The position numbers and the translations under genes are program-made. The notes under the pieces were generated by a model. The model was not told where the DNA came from, did no database searches, and saw nothing but the letters and a program-made list of their open reading frames with translations. DNA of 59,101 nt. Origin: Pseudomonadota bacterium. GTDB taxonomy: Bacteria > Myxococcota_A > Bradymonadia > Bradymonadales > GCA-2716585. The stretch spans positions 1 through 59,101 of the forward strand of contig SYOX01000180.1 of NCBI GenBank assembly GCA_005804885.1, in the 5' to 3' direction. Of this stretch, positions 7,968 through 15,401 are shown in pieces (the first letter of the stretch is position 1; every line of letters starts with the position of its first letter).

Positions 7968-8843
7968 ATGACCGTCGCCGATTACCGTCGCGTCGAAAAA
8001 GCTATTGAGTACCTGGGGTTGCACTTCAAGGGCCAGCCCTCCCTTGGGGACGTGGCCGCGCACGTCGGCTTGAGCGAGCACCACCTCCAGCGCCTCTTCA
8101 AGCGCTGGGCCGGCGTGAGCCCCAAGCGCTTCGTGCAATTCTTGACCGCCAGCTACGCCGAGTCCTTGATGGCCGAGTCGTCGAGCTTGCTGGAGGTGTC
8201 CTGGGAGGCGGGCCTCTCGGGGCCTGGGAGGCTGCACGATCTCTTCGTGGGCGTCCACGGGGTCACGCCGGGGCAATGGCGCAGCGAGGGGCAGGGGGTC
8301 ACGATCCGCTACGGGGTCCACGAGACGCCCTTCGGGCGCTGCTGGCTGGCCATGACCGATCTGGGGGTGTGCGAGCTCCAGTTCCTCAAGGATGACGAGG
8401 GCTTCGACATCGAGGGCTTGAGGTCGCGCTGGAGCGGGGCTCACCTGGTCGAGGATGGTCCGGCCACGGGGGCGACGGTGGACCGGATCTTCGCAGGCGG
8501 GCGCGGGGAGGGGCCTTTGTGGATGCACTTGAAGGGAACGAACTTCCAGCTCAAGGTGTGGGAGGCGCTCTTGAGGGTGCCTTCGGGCGGCGTGGTGTCC
8601 TACGCGGACGTGGCCGAGGCCATCGGCCAGCCCTCGGCCTCGCGGGCGGTGGGCGCGGCGGTGGGCAGCAACCCGGTCGCGGTGCTTGTGCCTTGCCATC
8701 GGGTGCTGCGCCGCTCGGGGGCGATCAGCGGCTACCGGTGGGGTGCTGCGCGCAAGCGGGCGCTGCTGGGCTGGGAGGCGGCTCAGCGCGAGCTGCGCGA
8801 GGGCGGCTCGACAGCGAGCGCCCCTTCAGCATCGAGGGTTTGA
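7968..8843 (+). CDS. AraC-type HTH fused to methylated-DNA-cysteine methyltransferase (Ada-like)
   Basis: 291 residues. Residues 8-105 form an AraC-type double helix-turn-helix (SLGDVAAHVGLSEHHLQRLFKRW and LLEVSWEAGLSGPGRLHDLF). Residues 110-275 are the O6-methylguanine methyltransferase domain with the acceptor motif PCHRV (Cys243) and the FQLKVWEAL and GG(V)VSYADVA helices. It takes the methyl group from O6-methylguanine or O4-methylthymine in a suicide reaction. Compared with E. coli Ada, the N-terminal zinc domain that senses methylphosphotriesters is missing, so classical Ada activation is not possible; this shorter AraC-MGMT layout is known in many bacteria. GAGG elements precede the ATG. 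Confidence 0.9.
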   Translation: MTVADYRRVEKAIEYLGLHFKGQPSLGDVAAHVGLSEHHLQRLFKRWAGVSPKRFVQFLTASYAESLMAESSSLLEVSWEAGLSGPGRLHDLFVGVHGVTPGQWRSEGQGVTIRYGVHETPFGRCWLAMTDLGVCELQFLKDDEGFDIEGLRSRWSGAHLVEDGPATGATVDRIFAGGRGEGPLWMHLKGTNFQLKVWEALLRVPSGGVVSYADVAEAIGQPSASRAVGAAVGSNPVAVLVPCHRVLRRSGAISGYRWGAARKRALLGWEAAQRELREGGSTASAPSASRV

Positions 8844-8850
8844 TCGGCTC

Positions 8851-10131
8851 ATGAAGATCCTGATCGTCTCGTACTTCTACCCGCCCTTCAACACGATCGC
8901 CTCGCATCGACCTTACTCCTGGGCTCGGGCGTGGGCGGAGCAGGGCCACGAGGTGACGGTGATGACGAGCCAGGAGTGCCTGGGTCGCCCGAAGGCCTTG
9001 AACCTGCCGCCGCTGGACGTGGAGGTGATCTACCAGCCTCACCCCAACCCGCTGCGGCGGTGGATGTCCTCGGAGGCCCGGCCCGCGAAGGCCAGCGCGG
9101 ACCCCACGCTCAAGGAGTCGCTCCGGGCGAGGATCGAGGTTTATCGCAACAGGACGGGCGTGTTGACCACCATCCGCCTGCCCAACTACACGGACCCCTG
9201 GATACTGCCGGCGCTCAGGACGCTGCTGAGGCGCTCTGGCGGCGCGCCCTGGGATCTGGCGGTGACGACCTTCAGCCCCTGCGCGTGTCACGTCATCGGG
9301 GCGGCGCTCAAGCGCCTTGGGCGGGCGAGGGTGTGGATGGCGGACTTTCGAGATCCCTTCGTGGACAGCCCGATGTTTACAGGGGTTCCGCTCCTTCACC
9401 CTCTGGAGCGCGCGCTGGAGCGGCACTTCGTGACGCGGGCCGACGTGATCACGACGGTGAGCGGCCCGCTGGCCGACGCGCTGTCGAGCCGCCACGGGCG
9501 GCCCGTGGAGGTCATCGAGAATGGCTTTGACGCTGACGCCCGCGACGCGCTCCCGGCCGCCCGGATCTTCCCGGACGACGGGCTCCTGCGGCTGATCTAC
9601 ACCGGGACCCTCTACCAGAACATCGAAGATACGGGACCGCTGCTCAAGGCCCTGCGGCTGCTCAAGGAGCGCGGCGACCGGGCCACGCTGGATCGGCTTG
9701 AGCTCTGCTTCGTCGGCATCGCGCCGCACCTGCCCGAAGCTCTCAAGCGGGAGGGGGTGGGGCAGTGGGCGCGCTTCGATGGGGCGGTCAGCCGGGAGGA
9801 CGCCTTGAGGATGCAGCGCGACGCAGACGGGCTGCTCTTCTTCAACTGCCCGCCGGGCATCATGTCTGGCAAGGTCTACGAGTACCTCGACGCCGAAGCG
9901 CCCATCCTCGTGATCGGCCGCCTGGAGCCGGGCTCTCCGGGGGTCTTGATCGAGGCGTGCGGGGCAGGCCTTCATTGCGGCGACGATCCGGAGCGGATCG
10001 CGGACACCCTCAGGGCCTTCGCCCAGGGAGAGATCCGGGTCTCGCGCGACTCTGCGGCGATAGGCCGCTTTGAGCGCCGGACGCTCGCGGCGAGGATGCT
10101 GGCGCTGGGCGAGCAGGCGCTGGGGCGGTGA
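8851..10131 (+). CDS. Glycosyltransferase, GT4-like
   Basis: 426 residues from the ATG at 8851 (GAGGG at 8834-8838); the longer frame upstream is only the AraC-MGMT gene read in another frame. The protein begins MKILIVSYFYPP and has a GT-B layout: an N-terminal Rossmann half with EQGHEVTVMT, and a C-terminal half with a nucleotide-sugar site region (IYTGTLYQNIEDTGPLLKAL, YEYLDAEAPIL). It probably adds a sugar to a lipid-linked surface glycan on the cytoplasmic face. The gene faces the flippase operon, with the two stop codons 39 bases apart, and belongs to the same glycan region. The exact sugar cannot be read from the sequence. Confidence 0.8.
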   Translation: MKILIVSYFYPPFNTIASHRPYSWARAWAEQGHEVTVMTSQECLGRPKALNLPPLDVEVIYQPHPNPLRRWMSSEARPAKASADPTLKESLRARIEVYRNRTGVLTTIRLPNYTDPWILPALRTLLRRSGGAPWDLAVTTFSPCACHVIGAALKRLGRARVWMADFRDPFVDSPMFTGVPLLHPLERALERHFVTRADVITTVSGPLADALSSRHGRPVEVIENGFDADARDALPAARIFPDDGLLRLIYTGTLYQNIEDTGPLLKALRLLKERGDRATLDRLELCFVGIAPHLPEALKREGVGQWARFDGAVSREDALRMQRDADGLLFFNCPPGIMSGKVYEYLDAEAPILVIGRLEPGSPGVLIEACGAGLHCGDDPERIADTLRAFAQGEIRVSRDSAAIGRFERRTLAARMLALGEQALGR

Positions 10132-10139
10132 GCCTGCAG

Positions 10140-10182
10140 AGGCCTCGCCTGATGAGGCCTCGCCTGCTCAGGCCTCGCGCGC
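10140..10182. repeat. Short tandem repeat between convergent glycan genes
   Basis: A 15-base unit starting AGGCCTCGCCTG occurs at 10140 and 10155, with a partial third copy AGGCCTCGCGCGC at 10170. It fills the gap between the glycosyltransferase and the flippase and includes the flippase stop codon. Confidence 0.6.
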
Positions 10183-11595
10183 AAGCCGGGAGATGCCGAG
10201 GGGGAGCGCCAGGGTGAGATAGCCGAGGGCCATCAAGGCCCGGATCGCGGTGGCGAAGTGGCCGTGATCATTGATGAAAAATGTATCGACGGCGACGATG
10301 GCCCAGGCCGTCAGCACGCACGCGGCGACGCCCCCGAAGCGGTAGGGGATCGGGTAGAGGCGCTGCCCTTGCCAGAAGAGCCACGCCGCGGCGGCCAGCG
10401 AGGAGCACATGTTGGACAGCGCCGCTGCGTCTCGCCCGAGCGAGGGGATGAGCGCGAAGTTCATCCCAAGGCTGACCGCGGCGGCGATGAAGATGCTCGT
10501 GGCCACCGGCCCGGACTTCTTGACGATCCCTGGCCCTATCGAGGCGATCCCGACCATCCCGTAGAACAGGTGCGAGAAGCACAGCATGGGGACGCCGCTG
10601 GCGGCGCTGGCGTAGGCCTCGGTGGCCAGCAGCGCGATGATCAGATCGTCGAAGAGCGACACGACGACGCAGAGCCACGCGCCGCCGAAGGCGAAGAGCG
10701 TCAGCACGCGGGCGTAGAGGTCGCGCGCGTGGGGCTGCTGGTGGATGGAGTAGGCGAAGGGGCCGTAGGCCATGTCGAAGGCCGAGGTGCACAAGCCCAC
10801 GACGGCGGCCAGCTGGAAGGCCAGCGCGAAGAGGCCGACCTCGGCCTCGGACCAGGAGCTCTGGAGGATGAGGCGATCGGAGGACAGCCGCACCCAGGAG
10901 GCGATCCCGGCCGGCACCAGCGGCAGGCCAAAGGAGAGCATCTGCCGCAGCCGCTCGCGCGAGGCGTGTCGCGGGGCGATCCAGGGCCGAAGCAGCAAGG
11001 CGCCGACGACGGCGACGAGGCACAGGGCCGCGATCTGTCCGGCGTAGACCCCGATCATCCCCAGATCCAGCCCGACGACCATGAGGATGACCAGCCCCAC
11101 GGTGCTCAAGGCGCTGACCACCGAGAAGGTGGCCGCCTTCCACGCCGCGCGCTGGTAGCGCAGCGTGTTGCCCGTGACCTTCAAGAAGGTGCCCAGCGGC
11201 ACCAGCAGGATCACGAGCGACATCAGCCGCACGTCCCCGCCTTCGCCCAGCAGCAGCGGGGCGATCAGCGGCGCCGCCAGCAGCAGCCCGGCGGCCGTCA
11301 ACAGGCCAACGGCGAGCTGGCACCAGAACCACGAGGCGATCGTGATCCGCCTGTCCTCGACCTCCTCGGTGTCGTAGAACCAGCGCGCCGCCGAGTTGTC
11401 CAGCCCCAGCACGATGAAGATGTCGAAGAGGACCGAGAAGGCCGACAGCAGCGCCAGGACGCCATACTCCTCGGGGGTGAAGCAGCGCGTGTAGATGGGG
11501 ATCAGGAAGAGCCCGATGGACTTCTGGATCGCCCCGGCCATCCCGTAGACCGCCGACTCCCCAAGGAGCCGCTTGAGCAGATCACGCGCGCCCAT
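10168..11595 (-). CDS. Polysaccharide flippase (Wzx/MVF-type membrane protein)
   Basis: 475 residues from the ATG at 11595, which overlaps the upstream glycosyltransferase by 14 bases; the open frame extends further but that part is the neighbour's shadow. It has about 12-14 membrane segments and opens with the typical flippase N-terminus (LLGESAVYGMAGAIQKSIGLFLIPIYTR), followed by FTPEEYGVLALLSAF. Such proteins flip lipid-linked oligosaccharides across the inner membrane. It is the last gene of the minus-strand operon with glycosyltransferase and acetamidino genes, so its cargo probably carries that modified sugar. Tandem repeats cover its last codons. Confidence 0.85.
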   Translation of the reverse strand: MGARDLLKRLLGESAVYGMAGAIQKSIGLFLIPIYTRCFTPEEYGVLALLSAFSVLFDIFIVLGLDNSAARWFYDTEEVEDRRITIASWFWCQLAVGLLTAAGLLLAAPLIAPLLLGEGGDVRLMSLVILLVPLGTFLKVTGNTLRYQRAAWKAATFSVVSALSTVGLVILMVVGLDLGMIGVYAGQIAALCLVAVVGALLLRPWIAPRHASRERLRQMLSFGLPLVPAGIASWVRLSSDRLILQSSWSEAEVGLFALAFQLAAVVGLCTSAFDMAYGPFAYSIHQQPHARDLYARVLTLFAFGGAWLCVVVSLFDDLIIALLATEAYASAASGVPMLCFSHLFYGMVGIASIGPGIVKKSGPVATSIFIAAAVSLGMNFALIPSLGRDAAALSNMCSSLAAAAWLFWQGQRLYPIPYRFGGVAACVLTAWAIVAVDTFFINDHGHFATAIRALMALGYLTLALPLGISRLAREA

Positions 11596-12658
11596 GGTGC
11601 CAGGTGCGCGCGAGCTCCTCGTACAGCTCGATGAGCTGCCGCCCGACCACGAGGGCGTCGTGCCGCGCCTGCGCGTAGGCCCTCGCCTGCCTCCCCAGCG
11701 CGTGCCGGCGCGGGCCATCGGTCAGCAAGCCCTCCAGCACCTCGACGAGATCCTCCTGGCGCGCGTTGACGATCGGGTTCTCCGGCGGGTAGCTCTTGAC
11801 CATCGCCTCCTTGAGGTAGACCACGGTCGGCTTGCCCAGGCTCATCGCCTCCAGCGCGGCAAGGCCGTAGGCTCCGGAGACCACCTCGTCGATGAAGACG
11901 TCGCACCCGGCCAGCAGCGCCATCGCCTCGGCGTGCGGGACGCCGTGGATCAGGACGAAGTCAAAGTCCAGGCGCCGCTGAAGCACCTCGACCGCCGCCA
12001 CGATCGACGCCGTGCCCTTGAGCGCCTTCTTCGAGGGCATGTGCGCCACCACCGGCCGCCGGCACCCCGGGTCCGGGTAGCGCGGCTCGAAGCGCGCCGT
12101 CGAGATCCGCGCCCGCGTCATCCTCACGTCCCGAAAGAGATCCCCGTGGATGTAGGACCTCATGTCGGCGTCCGGCGCCAGACACACGAAGCCCCTTCGA
12201 CCAAAGGCCATCTGGGTGCGCAGCGAGCGCTCGGCCGCCCCCTCGTAGAGCTCGGGCCAGCCGCGGTACACCTCGGCGAAGTAGGGGTTGTCGCGCGTGG
12301 CCACCTCGGGGATGCGCACGTCGCTGCCCCAGAACTCCACCACCCGCGGCTTGTCCAGCCGCTCCAGCATCCTCAGGTCTAGCTCCATCGGCAGCGTCTG
12401 GAGGCCGAAGTGCCAGTGGACCACGTCCGCCCACCTGATCGCCTCGCCGTAAGCCTTGAGCCAGCCCATGCGCTGCCCGACGAAGCGCGCTGGCTGTCGC
12501 CGGGTCGCCGTCAGCGGGAAGTCCTCGATCGCCTCGGTCGACTGGATGGTGGCGTTGTTGCGCACCAGCCCGCGCGCCTCGACCCCCAGGTCGCGCAGCG
12601 CCTGCACCGTGACGCTGATCTGGGAGGCGATGTTGATCGGCAGGTGCAGGACCTTCAC
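11582..12658 (-). CDS. Glycosyltransferase, GT-B fold
   Basis: 358 residues. The start MKVLHLPINIASQISVTVQALRD is a typical N-terminus for glycosyltransferases that wrap the first strand around the acceptor site. The motif DVVHWHFGLQ follows at about residue 80. The C-terminal donor half has FIDEVVSGAYGLAALEAMSLGKPTVVY, the E-x7-E-like nucleotide-sugar motif of GT4. It overlaps the amidotransferase by ATGA (12655-12658) and the flippase by 14 bases, so the three are translationally coupled. It probably acts on the same repeat unit as the amidino sugar. Confidence 0.82.
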   Translation of the reverse strand: MKVLHLPINIASQISVTVQALRDLGVEARGLVRNNATIQSTEAIEDFPLTATRRQPARFVGQRMGWLKAYGEAIRWADVVHWHFGLQTLPMELDLRMLERLDKPRVVEFWGSDVRIPEVATRDNPYFAEVYRGWPELYEGAAERSLRTQMAFGRRGFVCLAPDADMRSYIHGDLFRDVRMTRARISTARFEPRYPDPGCRRPVVAHMPSKKALKGTASIVAAVEVLQRRLDFDFVLIHGVPHAEAMALLAGCDVFIDEVVSGAYGLAALEAMSLGKPTVVYLKEAMVKSYPPENPIVNARQEDLVEVLEGLLTDGPRRHALGRQARAYAQARHDALVVGRQLIELYEELARTWHHGRA

Positions 12659-13794
12659 TTGCCGTCCTCGTAGGTGCGCGTGTACTTGAGGTAGAAGCTC
12701 AAGGGCACCATGTCGAACTTGACCATCAACCAGAACAAGGGCTTGAGGCGCTCGAAGGTCTTCTTGTAGGTCTCGTAATCGCGGTAGCTCTTCGGCGGCA
12801 AGGCCATCACGCGGTCAAACTCCTCGTCGGAGAACCCCAGCCGCTTCTTGACCTCCGTCAGCAGCGCCTCGTCAAAGGGCTTGGGCGCCTTGATCGCCTC
12901 CAGCGCCTCGTCGCGGGCCATCTGGCCGGAGCGCACCAGCGCCGAGAACTCGCAATAGCGCAGGTCGATGCCGAACTTGCGCGGCAGGTAGTAGTTGTTG
13001 GTGAACCAGGCCGTCCGGTTCTCCATATGGTGGCCGCCGTACCACTTCCACCCGTACTGCTCGGTCAACATCGCCTTCGTCGCCGCCTTGTCGTAGTCCA
13101 GCCAGTAGAGCGGGCGGATCTTGCGGATCCTGTCGACCGCCGACCACTTGAGCCACTTGTGCAGCCAGAGGTTCGGCAGCGTCTTCATCTTCATCGACCC
13201 GAAGCGGTCGTGGACGGACTTGATGTAGCGCGCGTCCATGTAGAACCAGCCGTGCGGCGAGATGCCCTCGGTCCGGAAGGAGTGCCCCTCGAAGATGGTC
13301 TTGATGCCGAACTTGCGCGCCGCCAGGTAGTGCGTCGTGGCCAGCCCCAGGTCCGAGGCCGAGTCGATGTCCGGCACCGAGGCCAGCATGAAGGACCTGA
13401 AGATGTCCGAATATTCAATGTTATCAACAACATGGGTGAACAGGTCCACGCCCAGGGCGCCCGTCACCTTCTGGATGTTCTCCACCGCCGTGGTCGAGTT
13501 CCAGGTGTTGTCGTAGTGGGCGGCCAGCGGCCGCAGGCCCAGCTCCTTGCACAGGTGGAGCATGTACGAGGAGTCGCAGCCGCCGCTGACCCCGACGACG
13601 ACGTCGTACTTCTTGCCCTTGCCCTCGGCTTTGATCCGCTCGGCCAGGTCCTCCAGGATGAGGCGGCCCTTGTCGCCGGTGGGGTAGTCGAGGTTGAGCT
13701 GATCGGAGGTGTGGCAGTAGTTGCAGACCCCCGCGTCGTCGAAGGTGATGTAGGGGATGGTCTCGTTGTAGATGCACCGGGAGCAGATCTTCAT
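12655..13794 (-). CDS. N-acetyl sugar amidotransferase (WbpG/PseA type)
   Basis: 379 residues from the ATG at 13794. An N-terminal zinc-binding set C4-x2-C7 and C24-x2-C27 leads to the PP-loop SGGCDSS at 70-76, which binds ATP and activates the sugar by adenylation. The rest (FEGHSFRTEGISPHGW, GWKWYGGHHMENR) follows the WbpG/PseA family. With ammonia delivered by HisH2/HisF2 it converts an N-acetyl group on a nucleotide sugar to an acetamidino group, as in Pseudomonas O-antigen ManNAc3NAmA or pseudaminic/legionaminic derivatives. The ribosome-binding site is weak and 68 bases separate it from hisF2, the only real gap in this operon. Confidence 0.9.
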   Translation of the reverse strand: MKICSRCIYNETIPYITFDDAGVCNYCHTSDQLNLDYPTGDKGRLILEDLAERIKAEGKGKKYDVVVGVSGGCDSSYMLHLCKELGLRPLAAHYDNTWNSTTAVENIQKVTGALGVDLFTHVVDNIEYSDIFRSFMLASVPDIDSASDLGLATTHYLAARKFGIKTIFEGHSFRTEGISPHGWFYMDARYIKSVHDRFGSMKMKTLPNLWLHKWLKWSAVDRIRKIRPLYWLDYDKAATKAMLTEQYGWKWYGGHHMENRTAWFTNNYYLPRKFGIDLRYCEFSALVRSGQMARDEALEAIKAPKPFDEALLTEVKKRLGFSDEEFDRVMALPPKSYRDYETYKKTFERLKPLFWLMVKFDMVPLSFYLKYTRTYEDGK

Positions 13795-13862
13795 GAAGCG
13801 GCGTCCGTGGTCGAGGGCCGTGGTCGAGGGCAGCGGGCTCAGAGCTCGCGGCCGCGTCGGGG

Positions 13863-14627
13863 TCAGTCGAAGAGCTCTTTGAGCGCGGCGCGCGCCGGGA
13901 AGTTGATCAGCACTCCAAGATCCTTGCCTTGGTAGACGGCCATGCTGCCCAGGGCGACGGCCGAGGCGCCGCCGACCTTGACGGCCTGCCGCAGGTGTTC
14001 GAGCCCTCCAGCGCCGCCGAGGGCGACGACCGGCACGTCGACCGCCGCCGTGACGCTCTTGAGCAGCTCCAGATCGTAGCCCTGCCACGTCCCCTCGCGC
14101 TCGATGGAGCACACCAGCAGCTCCCCGGCCCCCAGCTCCACCGCGCGCCGCGCGTAGGCCACCGGGTCGACCTTGGTGCAATGCTGGCCGCCCCGCGTGT
14201 ACACCTGGGGCCGCCGCCTCCAGAACGAGCTGTTGACGTCCATGGACACGACCGCGCTCTGGCTGCCGCAGAAGCGGGCGACCTCCGTGACGAAGGCCGG
14301 GCGCTCGGCCACGACGCTGTTGAGGATGACCTTCTCCACGCCCAGGCCCAGCACCGCGCGCACCTGCTCCAGGGTCCGCAGGCCGCCCCCGTAGGCCAGC
14401 GGCATGAAGCACTCGTCCGTCAACTTGGCCAGCGTCTCCAGATCCGGCGCGCGCCCTTGCGGCGTGGCCCCGATGTCCAGCACCACCAGCTCGTCGACCT
14501 CCTTCTCGTTGTAGATCTTGACGGCGTTGACCGGATCGCCGACGTAGGCCGGCGACTTGAAGCGCACGGTCTTGACCAGACGGCCCCGATCCAGCAGCAA
14601 GGCCGGCATGACGCGGGTTCCAAGCAT
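13863..14627 (-). CDS. HisF-like partner of acetamidino modification (HisF2/AglZ type)
   Basis: 254 residues, a TIM barrel of the HisF family: VVLDIGATPQGR, then PLAYGGGLRTLEQVRAVL and VVALGGAGGLEHLRQAV, the two phosphate-binding loops. Histidine-pathway HisF has a DL..R start and sits in a his operon; this one has no his neighbours, lies 2 bases after a HisH homologue and next to WbpG, and its N-terminus (MLGTRVMPALLLDRGRLVKT) is that of the HisF2 group. Its role would be to channel ammonia from HisH2 glutaminase to the amidotransferase, not to make imidazole glycerol phosphate. Confidence 0.88.
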   Translation of the reverse strand: MLGTRVMPALLLDRGRLVKTVRFKSPAYVGDPVNAVKIYNEKEVDELVVLDIGATPQGRAPDLETLAKLTDECFMPLAYGGGLRTLEQVRAVLGLGVEKVILNSVVAERPAFVTEVARFCGSQSAVVSMDVNSSFWRRRPQVYTRGGQHCTKVDPVAYARRAVELGAGELLVCSIEREGTWQGYDLELLKSVTAAVDVPVVALGGAGGLEHLRQAVKVGGASAVALGSMAVYQGKDLGVLINFPARAALKELFD

Positions 14628-14629
14628 CC

Positions 14630-15253
14630 TCAGGCGCGCTCAACGAAGTTCTGAAGCAGCATCTTGCCGAACTTGTGGCTCTTCTCGGGGTGGAACTGGA
14701 CGCCGAGGATGTTGTCGCGCCCCACCACCGAGACGAAGTCGTGGCCGTGGTGGGTCGTGCCCAGCACGTCGCCGGGGTCCTCGCACACGACGTGGTACGA
14801 GTGCACGAAGTAGAAGCGCATCTCCTCCTGGGGCAGCCCCCACAGCGCGCACCCTCGTTGGGCCGTGACCTGGTTCCAGCCCATGTGCGGGATCTTCAGG
14901 CCGCTCTCGCGGGTCGGCGGCGCAAAGCGCATCGTGCGCGCGTCGATCCAGCCCAGCCCGGCCAGCTCTCCCTCCTGGCTGGATCGGGACAGCAGCTGCA
15001 TCCCCAGGCAGATCCCCAGCACGGGCGCGCCGCGCTCGACGACCGCCTCGCGCAGCACGTCGATCAGGCCCAGCCGCTCCAGGTTGGACATGCCCGCGTC
15101 GAAGGCCCCGACGCCGGCCAGGATCAGGCGCTCTGCCGCGACGATCTCCTCCGGCCGCGCCGAGATCGTCGAGCCGTGGCCGATGGCCTTGAGCATGTTC
15201 TTGATCGACCCGAGGTTGCCCATCTCATAGTCGACGATCACTGTCCCTGACAT
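14630..15253 (-). CDS. HisH-like glutaminase of acetamidino modification
   Basis: 207 residues from the ATG at 15253, which has CGAGGGA just upstream; the 30 residues upstream in frame are not needed. It is a class I glutamine amidotransferase: nucleophile Cys82 in GICLGMQLL and the His-Glu pair in GVQFHPEKSH. MIVDYEMGNLGSIKN-type N-termini are characteristic of HisH. It hydrolyses glutamine and passes ammonia to the HisF2-like barrel. It is the first gene of the minus-strand operon hisH2-hisF2-wbpG-glycosyltransferase-flippase. Confidence 0.88.
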   Translation of the reverse strand: MSGTVIVDYEMGNLGSIKNMLKAIGHGSTISARPEEIVAAERLILAGVGAFDAGMSNLERLGLIDVLREAVVERGAPVLGICLGMQLLSRSSQEGELAGLGWIDARTMRFAPPTRESGLKIPHMGWNQVTAQRGCALWGLPQEEMRFYFVHSYHVVCEDPGDVLGTTHHGHDFVSVVGRDNILGVQFHPEKSHKFGKMLLQNFVERA

Positions 15254-15401
15254 GTGTCCCTCGGATGGAAGGGGGTCGCGCGGCCAGATTATCCCCTTGG
15301 GTCGCTCAGGATCAAGTCGCCGCGCTCCTGCTCGCCGCCGCACCGCTCGCCCGCCGCGCGCTCCACGCGCTCGCCGGCCTCAAACCCCGGATCGCCTCGG
15401 C

